A DNA stretch of 41,594 nt. Source: Sulfurimonas sp. GTDB taxonomy: Bacteria > Campylobacterota > Campylobacteria > Campylobacterales > Sulfurimonadaceae. Below, in pieces: positions 1 to 7,799 of the stretch (its first letter is position 1; every line of letters starts with the position of its first letter). The DNA lies in NCBI RefSeq assembly GCF_028694895.1, contig NZ_JAQVKA010000006.1, positions 1-41,594 on the forward strand. Reading direction: 5' to 3'. The notes below the pieces were generated by a model that saw only the letters and a program-made list of their open reading frames with translations, was not told where the DNA came from and did no database searches. Position numbers and translations under genes: made by a program.

Positions 1-1109
1 TCACTTAGTCTGTTTGCCACAACAACATCACTTATCTTTTTAAATTCATCCAAATATTTTATAACTCTTGAGTTGAAAAATTCACTCTCTTCAAGTACCG
101 GCTCATATATAACAACCTCAACACCTTTTGCTTTTATACGCTTCATGATTCCTTGAATAGCCGAGCTTCTAAAGTTATCACTCCCACTCTTCATCACAAG
201 TCTATATACGCCAACTATCTTTGGTTTTTTTGCCAAAATGCTATCTGCGATAAAATCTTTTCTAGTGCTGTTTGATTTTACAATAGCTTCTATCATGTTC
301 GATGGTACATTTGCGTAGTTTGCTAGGAGCTGTTTTGTATCTTTTGGCAGACAGTATCCACCATATCCAAAAGATGGGTTGTTGTAGTGCGTCCCGATTC
401 TTGGATCTAGCCCAACGCCTTGTATGATTTGTCTAGTATCAAGCCCATGAGCTTGTGCATAAGAGTCAAGCTCGTTAAAGTAGGCTACTCTCATGGCAAG
501 ATAAGTGTTTGCAAAAAGCTTTATCGCCTCAGCTTCTGTTGAGTCTGTAAAAAGGATTGGTATATCTTTTTTAATCGCTCCACCGGCTAATAAATCTGCA
601 AAAACTCTAGCTCTCTCGCTTTGCTCTCCAACGATGATTCGGCTAGGATAAAGGTTATCATGAAGAGCCAAACCCTCTCTTAAAAACTCAGGTGAGAAGA
701 TGATGTTTTGAGTTTTGAACTTCTCTTTTAAGCTATTTACATAACCAACTGGAACGGTAGATTTTATAACCATAACCGCGTCTGGATTTATACTCAAAAC
801 ATCAGCAATTACATACTCGATGGATTTTGTATTAAAGTAGTTTGTCTGCGTGTCATAATCTGTGGGTGTCGCGATAATAACATAAGTTGCACCCCTGTAA
901 GCATCCTCTTTATCTAACGTCGCGCGAAAGTTTAAATCATCACGTCTTAGATACTCCTCTATCTCTTTATCTTCAATAGGAGAGATTTTTTTGTTTAGCA
1001 TTTCAACTTTTGTAGCGATGATATCAAGGGCTACAACTTCATTGTGTTGTGATAGAAGGATTCCATTACTAAGCCCAACATATCCAGTTCCTGCTATCGC
1101 TATTTTCAT
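1..1109 (-). CDS. ugd: UDP-glucose 6-dehydrogenase, 3' end cut by the window edge
   Basis: Oxidises UDP-glucose to UDP-glucuronate with two NAD+, feeding surface polysaccharide synthesis in the cytoplasm. The N-terminus has the Rossmann motif [10 protein letters not shown] (residues 7-16). The central region has STVPVGY and the substrate-binding stretch SPEFLREG. The catalytic-cysteine motif [10 protein letters not shown] is complete, with the nucleophile at C253. 369 codons are present; the E. coli-type enzyme is about 388 residues, so roughly 20 residues lie outside the window. The start is the ATG at 1107-1109, directly before the GTGYVG fold, and no earlier start is needed. The short E. 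coli-like form, rather than the 430-450 residue form, is what the spacing suggests. A GDP-mannose dehydrogenase is less likely because the whole N-terminus matches the Ugd pattern. Confidence 0.93.
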   Translation of the reverse strand, partial: MKIAIAGTGYVGLSNGILLSQHNEVVALDIIATKVEMLNKKISPIEDKEIEEYLRRDDLNFRATLDKEDAYRGATYVIIATPTDYDTQTNYFNTKSIEYVIADVLSINPDAVMVIKSTVPVGYVNSLKEKFKTQNIIFSPEFLREGLALHDNLYPSRIIVGEQSERARVFADLLAGGAIKKDIPILFTDSTEAEAIKLFANTYLAMRVAYFNELDSYAQAHGLDTRQIIQGVGLDPRIGTHYNNPSFGYGGYCLPKDTKQLLANYANVPSNMIEAIVKSNSTRKDFIADSILAKKPKIVGVYRLVMKSGSDNFRSSAIQGIMKRIKAKGVEVVIYEPVLEESEFFNSRVIKYLDEFKKISDVVVANRLS

Positions 1110-1235
1110 CTTTTTTAGCCTTTTATAATATTTCTTATTCTATAAAGTTTCTACTTTAAAACCACTTACAAAGGCGTGTTTTAGTCTTTTATCGCTAAAA
1201 TATGTTTTTAAAAATTTATTGTAAAAGGCTTTAAA

Positions 1236-1679
1236 ATGGTAACTTATTTTAAAGATGCGCAGAGCCATATTTTGGCATATAGAACAAAACTTCAAGAACA
1301 CAACATGGTTATGGACAAGACAACTCTTCTGTTTTTAAATCTTATTTTGGATATATTGGAGTACTTAGGCACAGAAGACCCCGATAAACTTGATGAACTT
1401 TGCGAGTACAATGTCTTAACAATGCGCGGGGAGTTTGATGCAGTAATAAAAGGTGACTCGGTAAATGAAAAAGTGCAAGCAACCCTGCTTATATTTTTTC
1501 TACGAATCGCTAAAGAGATGGATATAAAGTATAAAACCATCGAAAACAAACATCTAAAAAAACTATACACTCTAGTAACGTCAAAAGATTTCAAATACCC
1601 AAGCTATATAAAAAATCAAAAGGTATTTGCACTTGAGAGCATGCCTGAAAATATAAAAAGAATGCTCTACATGAAGTAG
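1236..1679 (+). CDS. Hypothetical cytoplasmic protein, 147 aa
   Basis: I do not recognise this protein. It is predicted to be soluble and largely helical, with charged and Leu-rich segments, no signal peptide, no membrane segment and no cysteine motif beyond a single Cys near residue 57. It is a lone plus-strand gene between ugd and the aldolase gene. Its stop lies only 6 bases from the stop of the convergent aldolase gene, so there is no room for a separate terminator. The ribosome-binding site is weak (AAAGG about 9 bases before the ATG). It is taken as real because the frame is open for its whole length, it fills the gap exactly, and the antisense frame shows no recognisable protein. Confidence 0.72.
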   Translation: MVTYFKDAQSHILAYRTKLQEHNMVMDKTTLLFLNLILDILEYLGTEDPDKLDELCEYNVLTMRGEFDAVIKGDSVNEKVQATLLIFFLRIAKEMDIKYKTIENKHLKKLYTLVTSKDFKYPSYIKNQKVFALESMPENIKRMLYMK

Positions 1680-1685
1680 ATAGAA

Positions 1686-3647
1686 TTAAATTATTCTATC
1701 ACTTCCGCCGTCAATTGCAACCTGAGCGCCTGTTGTTTTTGCAAAAGGTTTTCCAGCCATTGCACATACTAGTTCTGCTACATCATTTGAGCAGATTTCA
1801 GTCTTTAGTACATTGTTCGTTTTATACTCCTCAACACTCATGCCATAAGCTTTCGCGCGATTTGCCAAAACCTCTTCAGTCCAAATAGCTGTATCAAAAA
1901 CTGCATGAGGATGGATAGTGTTTACTCTTACTCCAAACTCACCAAGTTCTAGTGCTGCGATACGTGCGAGTTGAGTCTGTCCAGCCTTTGCAACTGAGTA
2001 AGCCGCCGCACCTTTTCCCGGAGCTGGAAAGTTTTTTGAAGCTACCATAACCACAGCTGCATCGATTCCAAGTTTTAAAAATGGTGCTGTATATTTGAGC
2101 AGTTTTTGGTGTGAAGTAAGATTTATATCCATACTTTTTTTCCAGTTATCATCACTCAGTTCATCAAGGTTCTCACTCGGTGTGAAGATTCCAGCGTTGC
2201 TTACAACTATGTCGATTCCACCAAAACTCATGATGGCTTTTGAGATTGCTTTTTTGATATCATCGCTACATGTAAGGTCACAACGTACGCCTATCGCATC
2301 GGCTTTATTAAATATTTTCTCAACATCAGCATTTATATCAAGAGCAACTACTGCTGCACCTTTTGCGTTGAGCATCTTAGCGATTGCTAGGCCTATACCA
2401 CTAGCCGCCCCAGTTACAAGAGCAATCTTTCCACTAAATTCAGACGCTTTTGCACCACCTTTTAGCTTTGCTTGCTCAAGCGACCAGTAACCTACTTCAA
2501 AGATTTTTGCAGGGCTTAGTGCTTTGTATCCGCCAAGTTTCTCAGCTCTTAGGATTGCCTCATAAGTATGCTCATTTATATCTTTGATGATATTTGCGTC
2601 TTTTGCATTATCTCCAAAAGACAGTGCTCCATTGCCTCTTAAAATCGCATAATTTGGGGCAGGGTTTAACATTGTTTCGTTTGTTTTATTCGCCTCAAAA
2701 TAGGCTTTATACGCTTGTGTATAGTTTGCTAAATCACTCTTAAAATCATCTCCCAAAATAGCAGGAACTCTTTTTGTTCTTATAACATGATCAGGTGTTA
2801 AAGGGCCTTGCATGGCTATTTTGTCGATGTTTTGTTTTGAGAAATGAAGCGCTAAATCACTATCATTAAAGATTGAGATAGTTGCCTTGCCTCTTAGGTT
2901 TGAGACCTCTTTTCGGATTTTTGCAAGAGTAAGTATCTCCACATCGGCACTGCTTTTTTCTATATGCAGTTCAGCACCATTATCTTTGAGGTACTTCTCT
3001 GCCTTATCAACAAGTTCTATAGTTTTCTCATACGACTCTTTTGCGTCATCACTAAATGTGAATAGTCCGTGATTTAGCAGAACCATTCCCTCTAGCTTGC
3101 TCCAATCAACATTTTTTGTCATCTCATAAACCAACTTCGCAAGAACAAATCCAGGCATGATATATGGAATAACAAAAACGCTATCACCATAAAGCTCACG
3201 TAATCTCTCTTGGCCACCAAGAGTATTTGTGATAGTTACAACCGCATCGGTATGAGTGTGATCAACAAACTTAAAAGGGATAATCGCATGTAAAATAGCC
3301 TCTACTGAGGGATTTGGTGCAGATGGATTTGTCATGGCTAGACGTTGATACTTTACCATATCTGTATCGCTTAACTCTTCAAGCTCCGCCATCTTTAATA
3401 GCATATCCATCTTGACAGGAGCAAAACCCTCAGCCTCGATAGTTGCCAAATCCCAACCACTCCCTTTTACATAAAGAATCTCTTCGCACTCGCCAAAAAG
3501 GTTTGTAGCAGTTGATTTTACAGAGGTATTTCCTCCACCATGAAGTACTAAAGAGCTATCTCTCCCAAGTAGTCTTGAGCTATAAACCCTCAAATCCAAA
3601 TCTGTTTTATAATTTTGCGCTTCTTTGTTATCCCATAAACTTTTCAA
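1686..3647 (-). CDS. Bifunctional class II aldolase / short-chain dehydrogenase
   Basis: Two enzymes fused in 653 residues. Residues 1 to about 380 form a zinc class II aldolase of the FucA/RhaD type: phosphate-binding HGGGNTS (36-42), catalytic Glu116, zinc ligands His130 and His132 (DHTHTD) and His193 (LNHGLF). Residues about 404-653 form a classical SDR: TGAASGIG (412-419), NAG (484-486), Ser537, and Tyr550/Lys554 of YxxxK. The same architecture is known from rhamnulose-1-phosphate aldolase/lactaldehyde dehydrogenase fusions. Here it follows mtnK and mtnA by 4 bases. I therefore infer that the substrate is 5-methylthioribulose-1-phosphate or 5-deoxyribulose-1-phosphate, split to DHAP plus an aldehyde that the SDR domain then oxidises or reduces. 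The start is a TTG (3645-3647) with AGAGGA inside the end of mtnA. Substrate is uncertain; domain assignment is secure. Confidence 0.9.
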   Translation of the reverse strand: MKSLWDNKEAQNYKTDLDLRVYSSRLLGRDSSLVLHGGGNTSVKSTATNLFGECEEILYVKGSGWDLATIEAEGFAPVKMDMLLKMAELEELSDTDMVKYQRLAMTNPSAPNPSVEAILHAIIPFKFVDHTHTDAVVTITNTLGGQERLRELYGDSVFVIPYIMPGFVLAKLVYEMTKNVDWSKLEGMVLLNHGLFTFSDDAKESYEKTIELVDKAEKYLKDNGAELHIEKSSADVEILTLAKIRKEVSNLRGKATISIFNDSDLALHFSKQNIDKIAMQGPLTPDHVIRTKRVPAILGDDFKSDLANYTQAYKAYFEANKTNETMLNPAPNYAILRGNGALSFGDNAKDANIIKDINEHTYEAILRAEKLGGYKALSPAKIFEVGYWSLEQAKLKGGAKASEFSGKIALVTGAASGIGLAIAKMLNAKGAAVVALDINADVEKIFNKADAIGVRCDLTCSDDIKKAISKAIMSFGGIDIVVSNAGIFTPSENLDELSDDNWKKSMDINLTSHQKLLKYTAPFLKLGIDAAVVMVASKNFPAPGKGAAAYSVAKAGQTQLARIAALELGEFGVRVNTIHPHAVFDTAIWTEEVLANRAKAYGMSVEEYKTNNVLKTEICSNDVAELVCAMAGKPFAKTTGAQVAIDGGSDRII

Positions 3648-3651
3648 TATC

Positions 3652-4731
3652 TTATCCTCTAAATTTTTCTTTTATTTCATTAAAATCTGCTCTGCAAACA
3701 CCTTTGTTTGTTATAAGAGCTGTAATTAGCCTTGCTGGTGTTACATCAAAACCGTAGTTTTTTGCAGGCGAATCCTCAGGAGTTATACGCACTCTTCGCA
3801 AAACTCCATCTTCATCCACTCCTCTTATAAACTTAACCTCATCGCCACTTCTCTCTTCGATTGGTATCTCTACTGCGCCATCTATTATCTCAAAATCAAA
3901 AGTGGAAGCAGGAATCGCCACATAAAAAGGAACATCGTTATCATGCGCTGCTAACGCCTTTAGATAAGTTCCTATCTTGTTTGCCACGTCTCCATTTGCA
4001 CTAACTCTATCAGCTCCAACGATTACCATATCAACATCGCCTCTTTGCATCAAAAGTCCGCCCATGTTATCGGCTATGATAGTATGCTCAATGTCACTTT
4101 TAGAGAGTTCCCACGCGGTAAGTGAAGCTCCTTGATTTCTTGGACGTGTCTCATCAACCCAAACGTGAACATCAATTCCTCTTCTTTTTGCCTCATAGAT
4201 GGGTGCAAGCGCTGTTCCCTCATCTATAACAGCCAACCATCCAGCATTACAATGAGTTAAAATGTTTATCTTTGTTTTGTTTTTTTTCTTTAGTATCTCT
4301 TCTATTATATCACAGCCAAACTCAGCTATCTTTTGACTCTCTAACGCTTCTTCATCATTTAGTTTTATAGCAGCTTCTCTTGCATCTTCTATGATATTTT
4401 CAGAGTTTTTTAAAAGCTCCATCATCTTATCAACTGCCCACATGAGGTTTATTGCAGTTGGACGAGACTCTCTTATAAGTGCCGCTTTTTCTTTAAGTAA
4501 CTCATAATCGCCCTCAACCTCTATCGCTGCGATATATATTCCAAAAGCCGCAACGCTTCCTATAACTCCTGCCCCACGCACAGTCATATTTTTTATAGCA
4601 GTCACAAGTTCTTCGGTTGTAGTTAGGTGTCTTGTATCATAGATAAAAGGGAGCAATCTTTGATCGATTACCTCCAAACACTCATCAAAGAGGTCATCAT
4701 TTAGCCATAGCGCTTTGTAGTTACCTTGCAT
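3652..4731 (-). CDS. mtnA: S-methyl-5-thioribose-1-phosphate isomerase
   Basis: Converts 5-methylthioribose-1-phosphate to the ribulose form; several family members also accept 5-deoxyribose-1-phosphate. It belongs to the eIF2B-alpha/MtnA family. The 359-residue length is typical. Visible motifs are the substrate loop VRGAGVIG (51-58), THCNAG with catalytic Cys161, and the catalytic acid Asp241 in VGADRVSANGD. NKIGTY follows, as in the family. The start ATG overlaps the 3' end of mtnK by 11 bases, and the fused aldolase gene begins 4 bases after its stop, so the three genes are almost certainly cotranscribed and translationally coupled. A GGAG is placed before the ATG, inside mtnK. Confidence 0.95.
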   Translation of the reverse strand: MQGNYKALWLNDDLFDECLEVIDQRLLPFIYDTRHLTTTEELVTAIKNMTVRGAGVIGSVAAFGIYIAAIEVEGDYELLKEKAALIRESRPTAINLMWAVDKMMELLKNSENIIEDAREAAIKLNDEEALESQKIAEFGCDIIEEILKKKNKTKINILTHCNAGWLAVIDEGTALAPIYEAKRRGIDVHVWVDETRPRNQGASLTAWELSKSDIEHTIIADNMGGLLMQRGDVDMVIVGADRVSANGDVANKIGTYLKALAAHDNDVPFYVAIPASTFDFEIIDGAVEIPIEERSGDEVKFIRGVDEDGVLRRVRITPEDSPAKNYGFDVTPARLITALITNKGVCRADFNEIKEKFRG

Positions 4732-5941
4732 CTTTTACTATCTCCAATATCTCATCACAATTTTGTATATTTTTATAACTCATTAAAAACTCTCTTGCTA
4801 TTTTTAAAACTATCCCCTCGGCCTCAGCTCTTAAGTTAACATCTTCTATTCCTCTTATCTCTTCTACTCCAGCAACGCCATAAACTCTTCTGGAGAGCTC
4901 ACAAGCTGCAAAACCGACACTATCTCTAAAAATCTCTTTTATAAATTTCACTTTGTACAATTCAATAGTAGCATTATCTAAATATCCATCCACTAATAGT
5001 GCAGAGCTAGCAGACTCACTCCAAAAGTTTAAAAACTTAGCTTGAAATTTTGATAGAAACTCTTTTATACTCAAAAGAAGCCACTCTTTATAAGCATCAT
5101 CTTTTGTAACTACGCTGTGATAAACATAGCTACTTACTAAGTTTGCAAGTAGCACACCTATATCAAAACCAAAAGGCCCAACAAAAGCAAACTCAGGATC
5201 AATCACACAAGTCTCAGAGTCGTTAATCATAATTGAGCCAGTATGCAAATCTCCATGCAAAAGTGCATCATTTTGTGTCATAAATTTATACTTTAGCTCT
5301 AAAATCTTCTCTTTAAACTCCACATCTAAAAAAAGTTTCTTTGCGCATTCATCATCTTTTGTATTGATATTAGTTTCATGCTCCATAAAAGCAAAGCTAA
5401 AAACCAAATCCTCGCTTAGTTTACATAGTTCTACATTAGAGTTAAACCTATCAATAAGCGCTCTCTTATCAGAAGAACTTAAGTGCAAAGAGGAGGTATA
5501 AAAAAGTGTAGCAGCCATAAATGTAGACATCTGCTCACTAAAATTTTTATACTCTACTTTATTTAAAAGACCTTTTCTCATAATGATATGTGAGTCTAAA
5601 TACTCCATAATAACCAAACTCATATCCTCATTTGCATGATGCACCTTTGGAACAAAACTTGGAAATATTGCGTAAAATTTTTGTAGTGCTCTTATCTCAT
5701 AGTTCATTCTCTCTCTGCCAAGAGGGAACTCTTCTCCAACACAACGTAGATATGGAACAGCTTGCTTTAAAATAAGAGCTTTTTTTGGGTCTTGAAGCGA
5801 GGTGATTTTATATACATAGTTTAAGTTACCATCTCCTATCTCATCGGCTTGCAACTCATCTTGGCCAAAGTAGTTCATAACACTTTTAACATCTGAAATA
5901 TAATCTAATACAGTTGATTTATCTAGTTTCTTATAATTCAT
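4721..5941 (-). CDS. mtnK: S-methyl-5-thioribose kinase
   Basis: Phosphorylates 5-methylthioribose (and in some organisms 5-deoxyribose) at C1 using ATP, the entry step of the salvage operon. It has an aminoglycoside-phosphotransferase-like kinase fold: glycine-rich GDGNLNYVY (36-44), catalytic loop HGDLHTGS (229-236; base Asp231), and metal-binding Asp248 and Glu250 in IDPEF. Length 406 is normal for MtnK. It is the first gene of the operon, with a strong purine-rich GGGGGAG before the ATG at 5941. Use of a kinase rather than the phosphorylase MtnP implies that a nucleosidase (Pfs/MqnB type, elsewhere in the genome) first cuts methylthioadenosine or 5'-deoxyadenosine. No riboswitch-like structure was seen in the roughly 100-base leader. 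Confidence 0.94.
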   Translation of the reverse strand: MNYKKLDKSTVLDYISDVKSVMNYFGQDELQADEIGDGNLNYVYKITSLQDPKKALILKQAVPYLRCVGEEFPLGRERMNYEIRALQKFYAIFPSFVPKVHHANEDMSLVIMEYLDSHIIMRKGLLNKVEYKNFSEQMSTFMAATLFYTSSLHLSSSDKRALIDRFNSNVELCKLSEDLVFSFAFMEHETNINTKDDECAKKLFLDVEFKEKILELKYKFMTQNDALLHGDLHTGSIMINDSETCVIDPEFAFVGPFGFDIGVLLANLVSSYVYHSVVTKDDAYKEWLLLSIKEFLSKFQAKFLNFWSESASSALLVDGYLDNATIELYKVKFIKEIFRDSVGFAACELSRRVYGVAGVEEIRGIEDVNLRAEAEGIVLKIAREFLMSYKNIQNCDEILEIVKDAR

Positions 5942-6040
5942 TGCTCCCCCTTAAATAAAAACTCTGATTTAAAATTTATTTTGTATTTTAAAAAATTGTA
6001 GCATAATTAGATACGACATTTATAAGATAGGAGGCCATTT

Positions 6041-6241
6041 ATGGGATGGACATGCCAGCATGACTACAATGGTTACTGCAAACTTATCAAAAAAGCCTGT
6101 GTTCCAGGTATGAAGGGATGTGTACTAGTCAGCAGTGAGTACATCTTTAGTACAGGTAGTTTTGAAGATGATAAAAAAGCTCAAGATGACAAAGAACAAA
6201 AAGAGGAGATAGACTTCGCAGCATTAGCTAGAAGTAATTAG
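6041..6241 (+). CDS. Small four-cysteine protein, 66 aa
   Basis: I cannot name a function. The N-terminal 30 residues hold four cysteines (C5, C13, C20, C27) in the pattern C-x7-C-x6-C-x6-C, with HDYNGYC and PGMKGC. This suggests a small metal-binding knuckle or iron-sulfur site. The C-terminal half is a charged, probably flexible tail rich in Lys, Asp and Glu. There is no signal peptide. The ribosome-binding site is excellent (ATAGGAGG, 7 bases before the ATG), stronger than most in the window, which argues for a real and well-translated gene. It is divergent from mtnK and overlaps the convergent Rossmann-fold gene by 4 bases at the stops. Confidence 0.82.
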   Translation: MGWTCQHDYNGYCKLIKKACVPGMKGCVLVSSEYIFSTGSFEDDKKAQDDKEQKEEIDFAALARSN

Positions 6242-6933
6242 CTCCAAAACTCAAGTGGATTTGGGTGCAAAAAAGTGTATCCAAGCTCACCCATAACTTT
6301 TTTGGATGAGATTCTACGTTTTGAAAATCCATCAAACACTCCAACTTCTCTCTCATGCTTCTTACTATTTTTCTGATGTATCTCTTTGCGCGATGGATGC
6401 ATCGGTGCGACAAGATTATAAACTCCGATACGTACTCCCTCGTGTATCATTTTATCTATGATTGCTATTGCGTCATCTCTATGGATATAGTTTACAAAAC
6501 CATCGCTAAAAGAAGACACGCTCTTCCAGACACCGGCAACTCTATCCTCTCCCATCAAGCCGCCAAGTCTTAAAATCAAAACTCTCTCTCTTGAGCCTAG
6601 TAGTAACTCCTCAGCTTCTTTTATAAGCGAGTGCTTTGTGATAGAGGCACTCTCATCAACATCTTCATCAAACTCTTTATAAACAGAGGTTGAACTCATT
6701 AAAATAACATCAGAGGTTGGATTTGTAAGCGTTGCTATTTTTTGAAGTGTTGTGAGATAGTTATCTTTTGTATGAATAGCGATAATTATAATATCACTCT
6801 GCCAAAAAGAGGCATTATCAGGAGTCTTCTCTCGTGAGAAACACTCTACGTTAAAACTCTTTTGAAGCTTCAAACAAAGAGGTTTTCCAAGCCAGCCACA
6901 GCCAACAATACCTATACTTTTACTTTTTCTCAT
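6238..6933 (-). CDS. NAD(P)-binding Rossmann-fold protein, YeeZ-like atypical SDR
   Basis: A 231-residue protein with an N-terminal dinucleotide-binding motif GIVGCGWLG (residues about 8-16). An SDR-like core follows: a strand ending in MSSTSVY (Tyr as the possible catalytic residue), LRLGGLMG, and NYIHRDD. This is the signature of the YeeZ-like extended/atypical SDR family, whose substrates are mostly unknown. The usual YxxxK Lys is not evident after SSTSVY, so catalysis may be altered or absent. It is the last gene of a four-gene coupled chain: its ATG lies within the 3' end of the preceding membrane-protein gene (14-base overlap). Its stop overlaps the convergent small Cys protein gene by 4 bases. 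Family confidence is good; function is unknown. Confidence 0.82.
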   Translation of the reverse strand: MRKSKSIGIVGCGWLGKPLCLKLQKSFNVECFSREKTPDNASFWQSDIIIIAIHTKDNYLTTLQKIATLTNPTSDVILMSSTSVYKEFDEDVDESASITKHSLIKEAEELLLGSRERVLILRLGGLMGEDRVAGVWKSVSSFSDGFVNYIHRDDAIAIIDKMIHEGVRIGVYNLVAPMHPSRKEIHQKNSKKHEREVGVFDGFSKRRISSKKVMGELGYTFLHPNPLEFWS

Positions 6934-7222
6934 CTTTAGATTTGTTTGTGTTAAAACTTTTTTTGATAGTAATCATCTCATAAACAGAAACTTCAGGCAT
7001 TGCTTCTTCGATTAGTTTGTCAGTATCACTATAGACGCCCTTTATCTTCTCTATCTCTTTGTATCCAAGCGGCTTTACTTCACTTGTTGCCAAACTAAAA
7101 CTTCCAGCCCAAAAAATTACAATCATAAGCCAAACAGTTTTTTTAGCACCTGTATAAACACCTAAAAAATGAAACGCTACGCTTAAAACTATTGCTATGA
7201 TTAAAAAAATGCTCAAACTCAT
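6920..7222 (-). CDS. Small membrane protein, 100 aa
   Basis: Not recognised. Two hydrophobic segments (residues about 3-23 and 29-46) are followed by a polar region of about 50 residues that ends in a Lys-rich tail. It is predicted to sit in the inner membrane as a hairpin, with the C-terminal part on one side. Its ATG overlaps the stop of the upstream 53-residue gene in an ATGA, and its 3' end overlaps the Rossmann-fold gene by 14 bases, so it belongs to a translationally coupled chain running from 7784 down to 6238. No cysteine, heme or metal motif was seen. Confidence 0.75.
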   Translation of the reverse strand: MSLSIFLIIAIVLSVAFHFLGVYTGAKKTVWLMIVIFWAGSFSLATSEVKPLGYKEIEKIKGVYSDTDKLIEEAMPEVSVYEMITIKKSFNTNKSKDEKK

Positions 7223-7380
7223 CTTACTAAATTTTCCCCTCTTGGTTGCATCTCAATTCCCGTTCCTTCAAACATTTTATTACCTAATTTTTCTACACCC
7301 AATGTCGCAAGAAGCATCAATAAAGATATAGCCAGAAGAAAAATTATTGCTAATCCATATCTCTTAAGAGCCTCTTTCAT
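7219..7380 (-). CDS. 53-residue single-pass membrane protein
   Basis: A short frame beginning MKEALKRYGLAIIFLLAISL and ending ENLVR. Residues about 9-27 form one membrane helix, with a positively charged N-terminus and a polar tail of about 25 residues. It is supported by context: its ATG overlaps the stop of the 135-residue gene as ATGA (7377-7380), and its TGA overlaps the ATG of the next gene in the same way (7219-7222). Double ATGA coupling across exactly the gap between two genes is hard to explain by chance. Function unknown. Confidence 0.72.
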   Translation of the reverse strand: MKEALKRYGLAIIFLLAISLLMLLATLGVEKLGNKMFEGTGIEMQPRGENLVR

Positions 7381-7784
7381 TCGCTTTTATTCTCATCTTT
7401 ATAAATATCATCACTTCCTATCCAATCGACACATCTTGAGCTATGAAAATCTCTCTCATACTCATCATGTTTAAATAGATGGTCCTCAAGTCTCCAACCC
7501 AAGCTTTTAGATAAAAGTACAGATTTTGCAATTGTTCTATGCATCTTATTTTCACAAATAACAGTTTCTCCGTTATTGAAAATCTCTTCAACTCCATGTA
7601 TTCTTTTTATTGTAATTGTGTAGTGAAAACCAACCATTAAAATAATTGCACCTAAAACGCCTATCATGCCCTTTTTAAAAGCACCTTTTGGCATAAAATC
7701 TCTAGTTGTAACAACTGCTGCAATAACTAGGAAGAAAACTCCTATAACTAAATAAACTATTTCTAACTCAAAAAAAAGTCCCAT
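7377..7784 (-). CDS. Membrane protein of unknown function, 135 aa
   Basis: Two membrane helices (residues about 7-25 and 39-56) flank a short loop, followed by a C-terminal domain of about 78 residues containing two cysteines (in VICENK and SRCVDW) and several His residues. The tail contains HRTIAKSVLLSKSLGW and ends in a charged stretch. I do not recognise the family. It heads the four-gene coupled chain 7784-6238 and begins 15 bases after the stop of nirDL, so it may be read from the same FNR-controlled promoter. A denitrification-linked or respiratory-membrane role would fit that position but is not shown by the sequence. Confidence 0.72.
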   Translation of the reverse strand: MGLFFELEIVYLVIGVFFLVIAAVVTTRDFMPKGAFKKGMIGVLGAIILMVGFHYTITIKRIHGVEEIFNNGETVICENKMHRTIAKSVLLSKSLGWRLEDHLFKHDEYERDFHSSRCVDWIGSDDIYKDENKSE

Positions 7785-7799
7785 ATCTATCCTTTAATT

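Noticed and set aside
1292-1594. Open frame antisense to the 147-residue hypothetical gene
   Set aside because: No start context and Ser/Arg-rich composition typical of antisense reading.
2095-2490. Long open frame antisense to the SDR part of the aldolase fusion
   Set aside because: It is a shadow of a well-supported coding sequence, with no recognisable domain and no ribosome-binding site.
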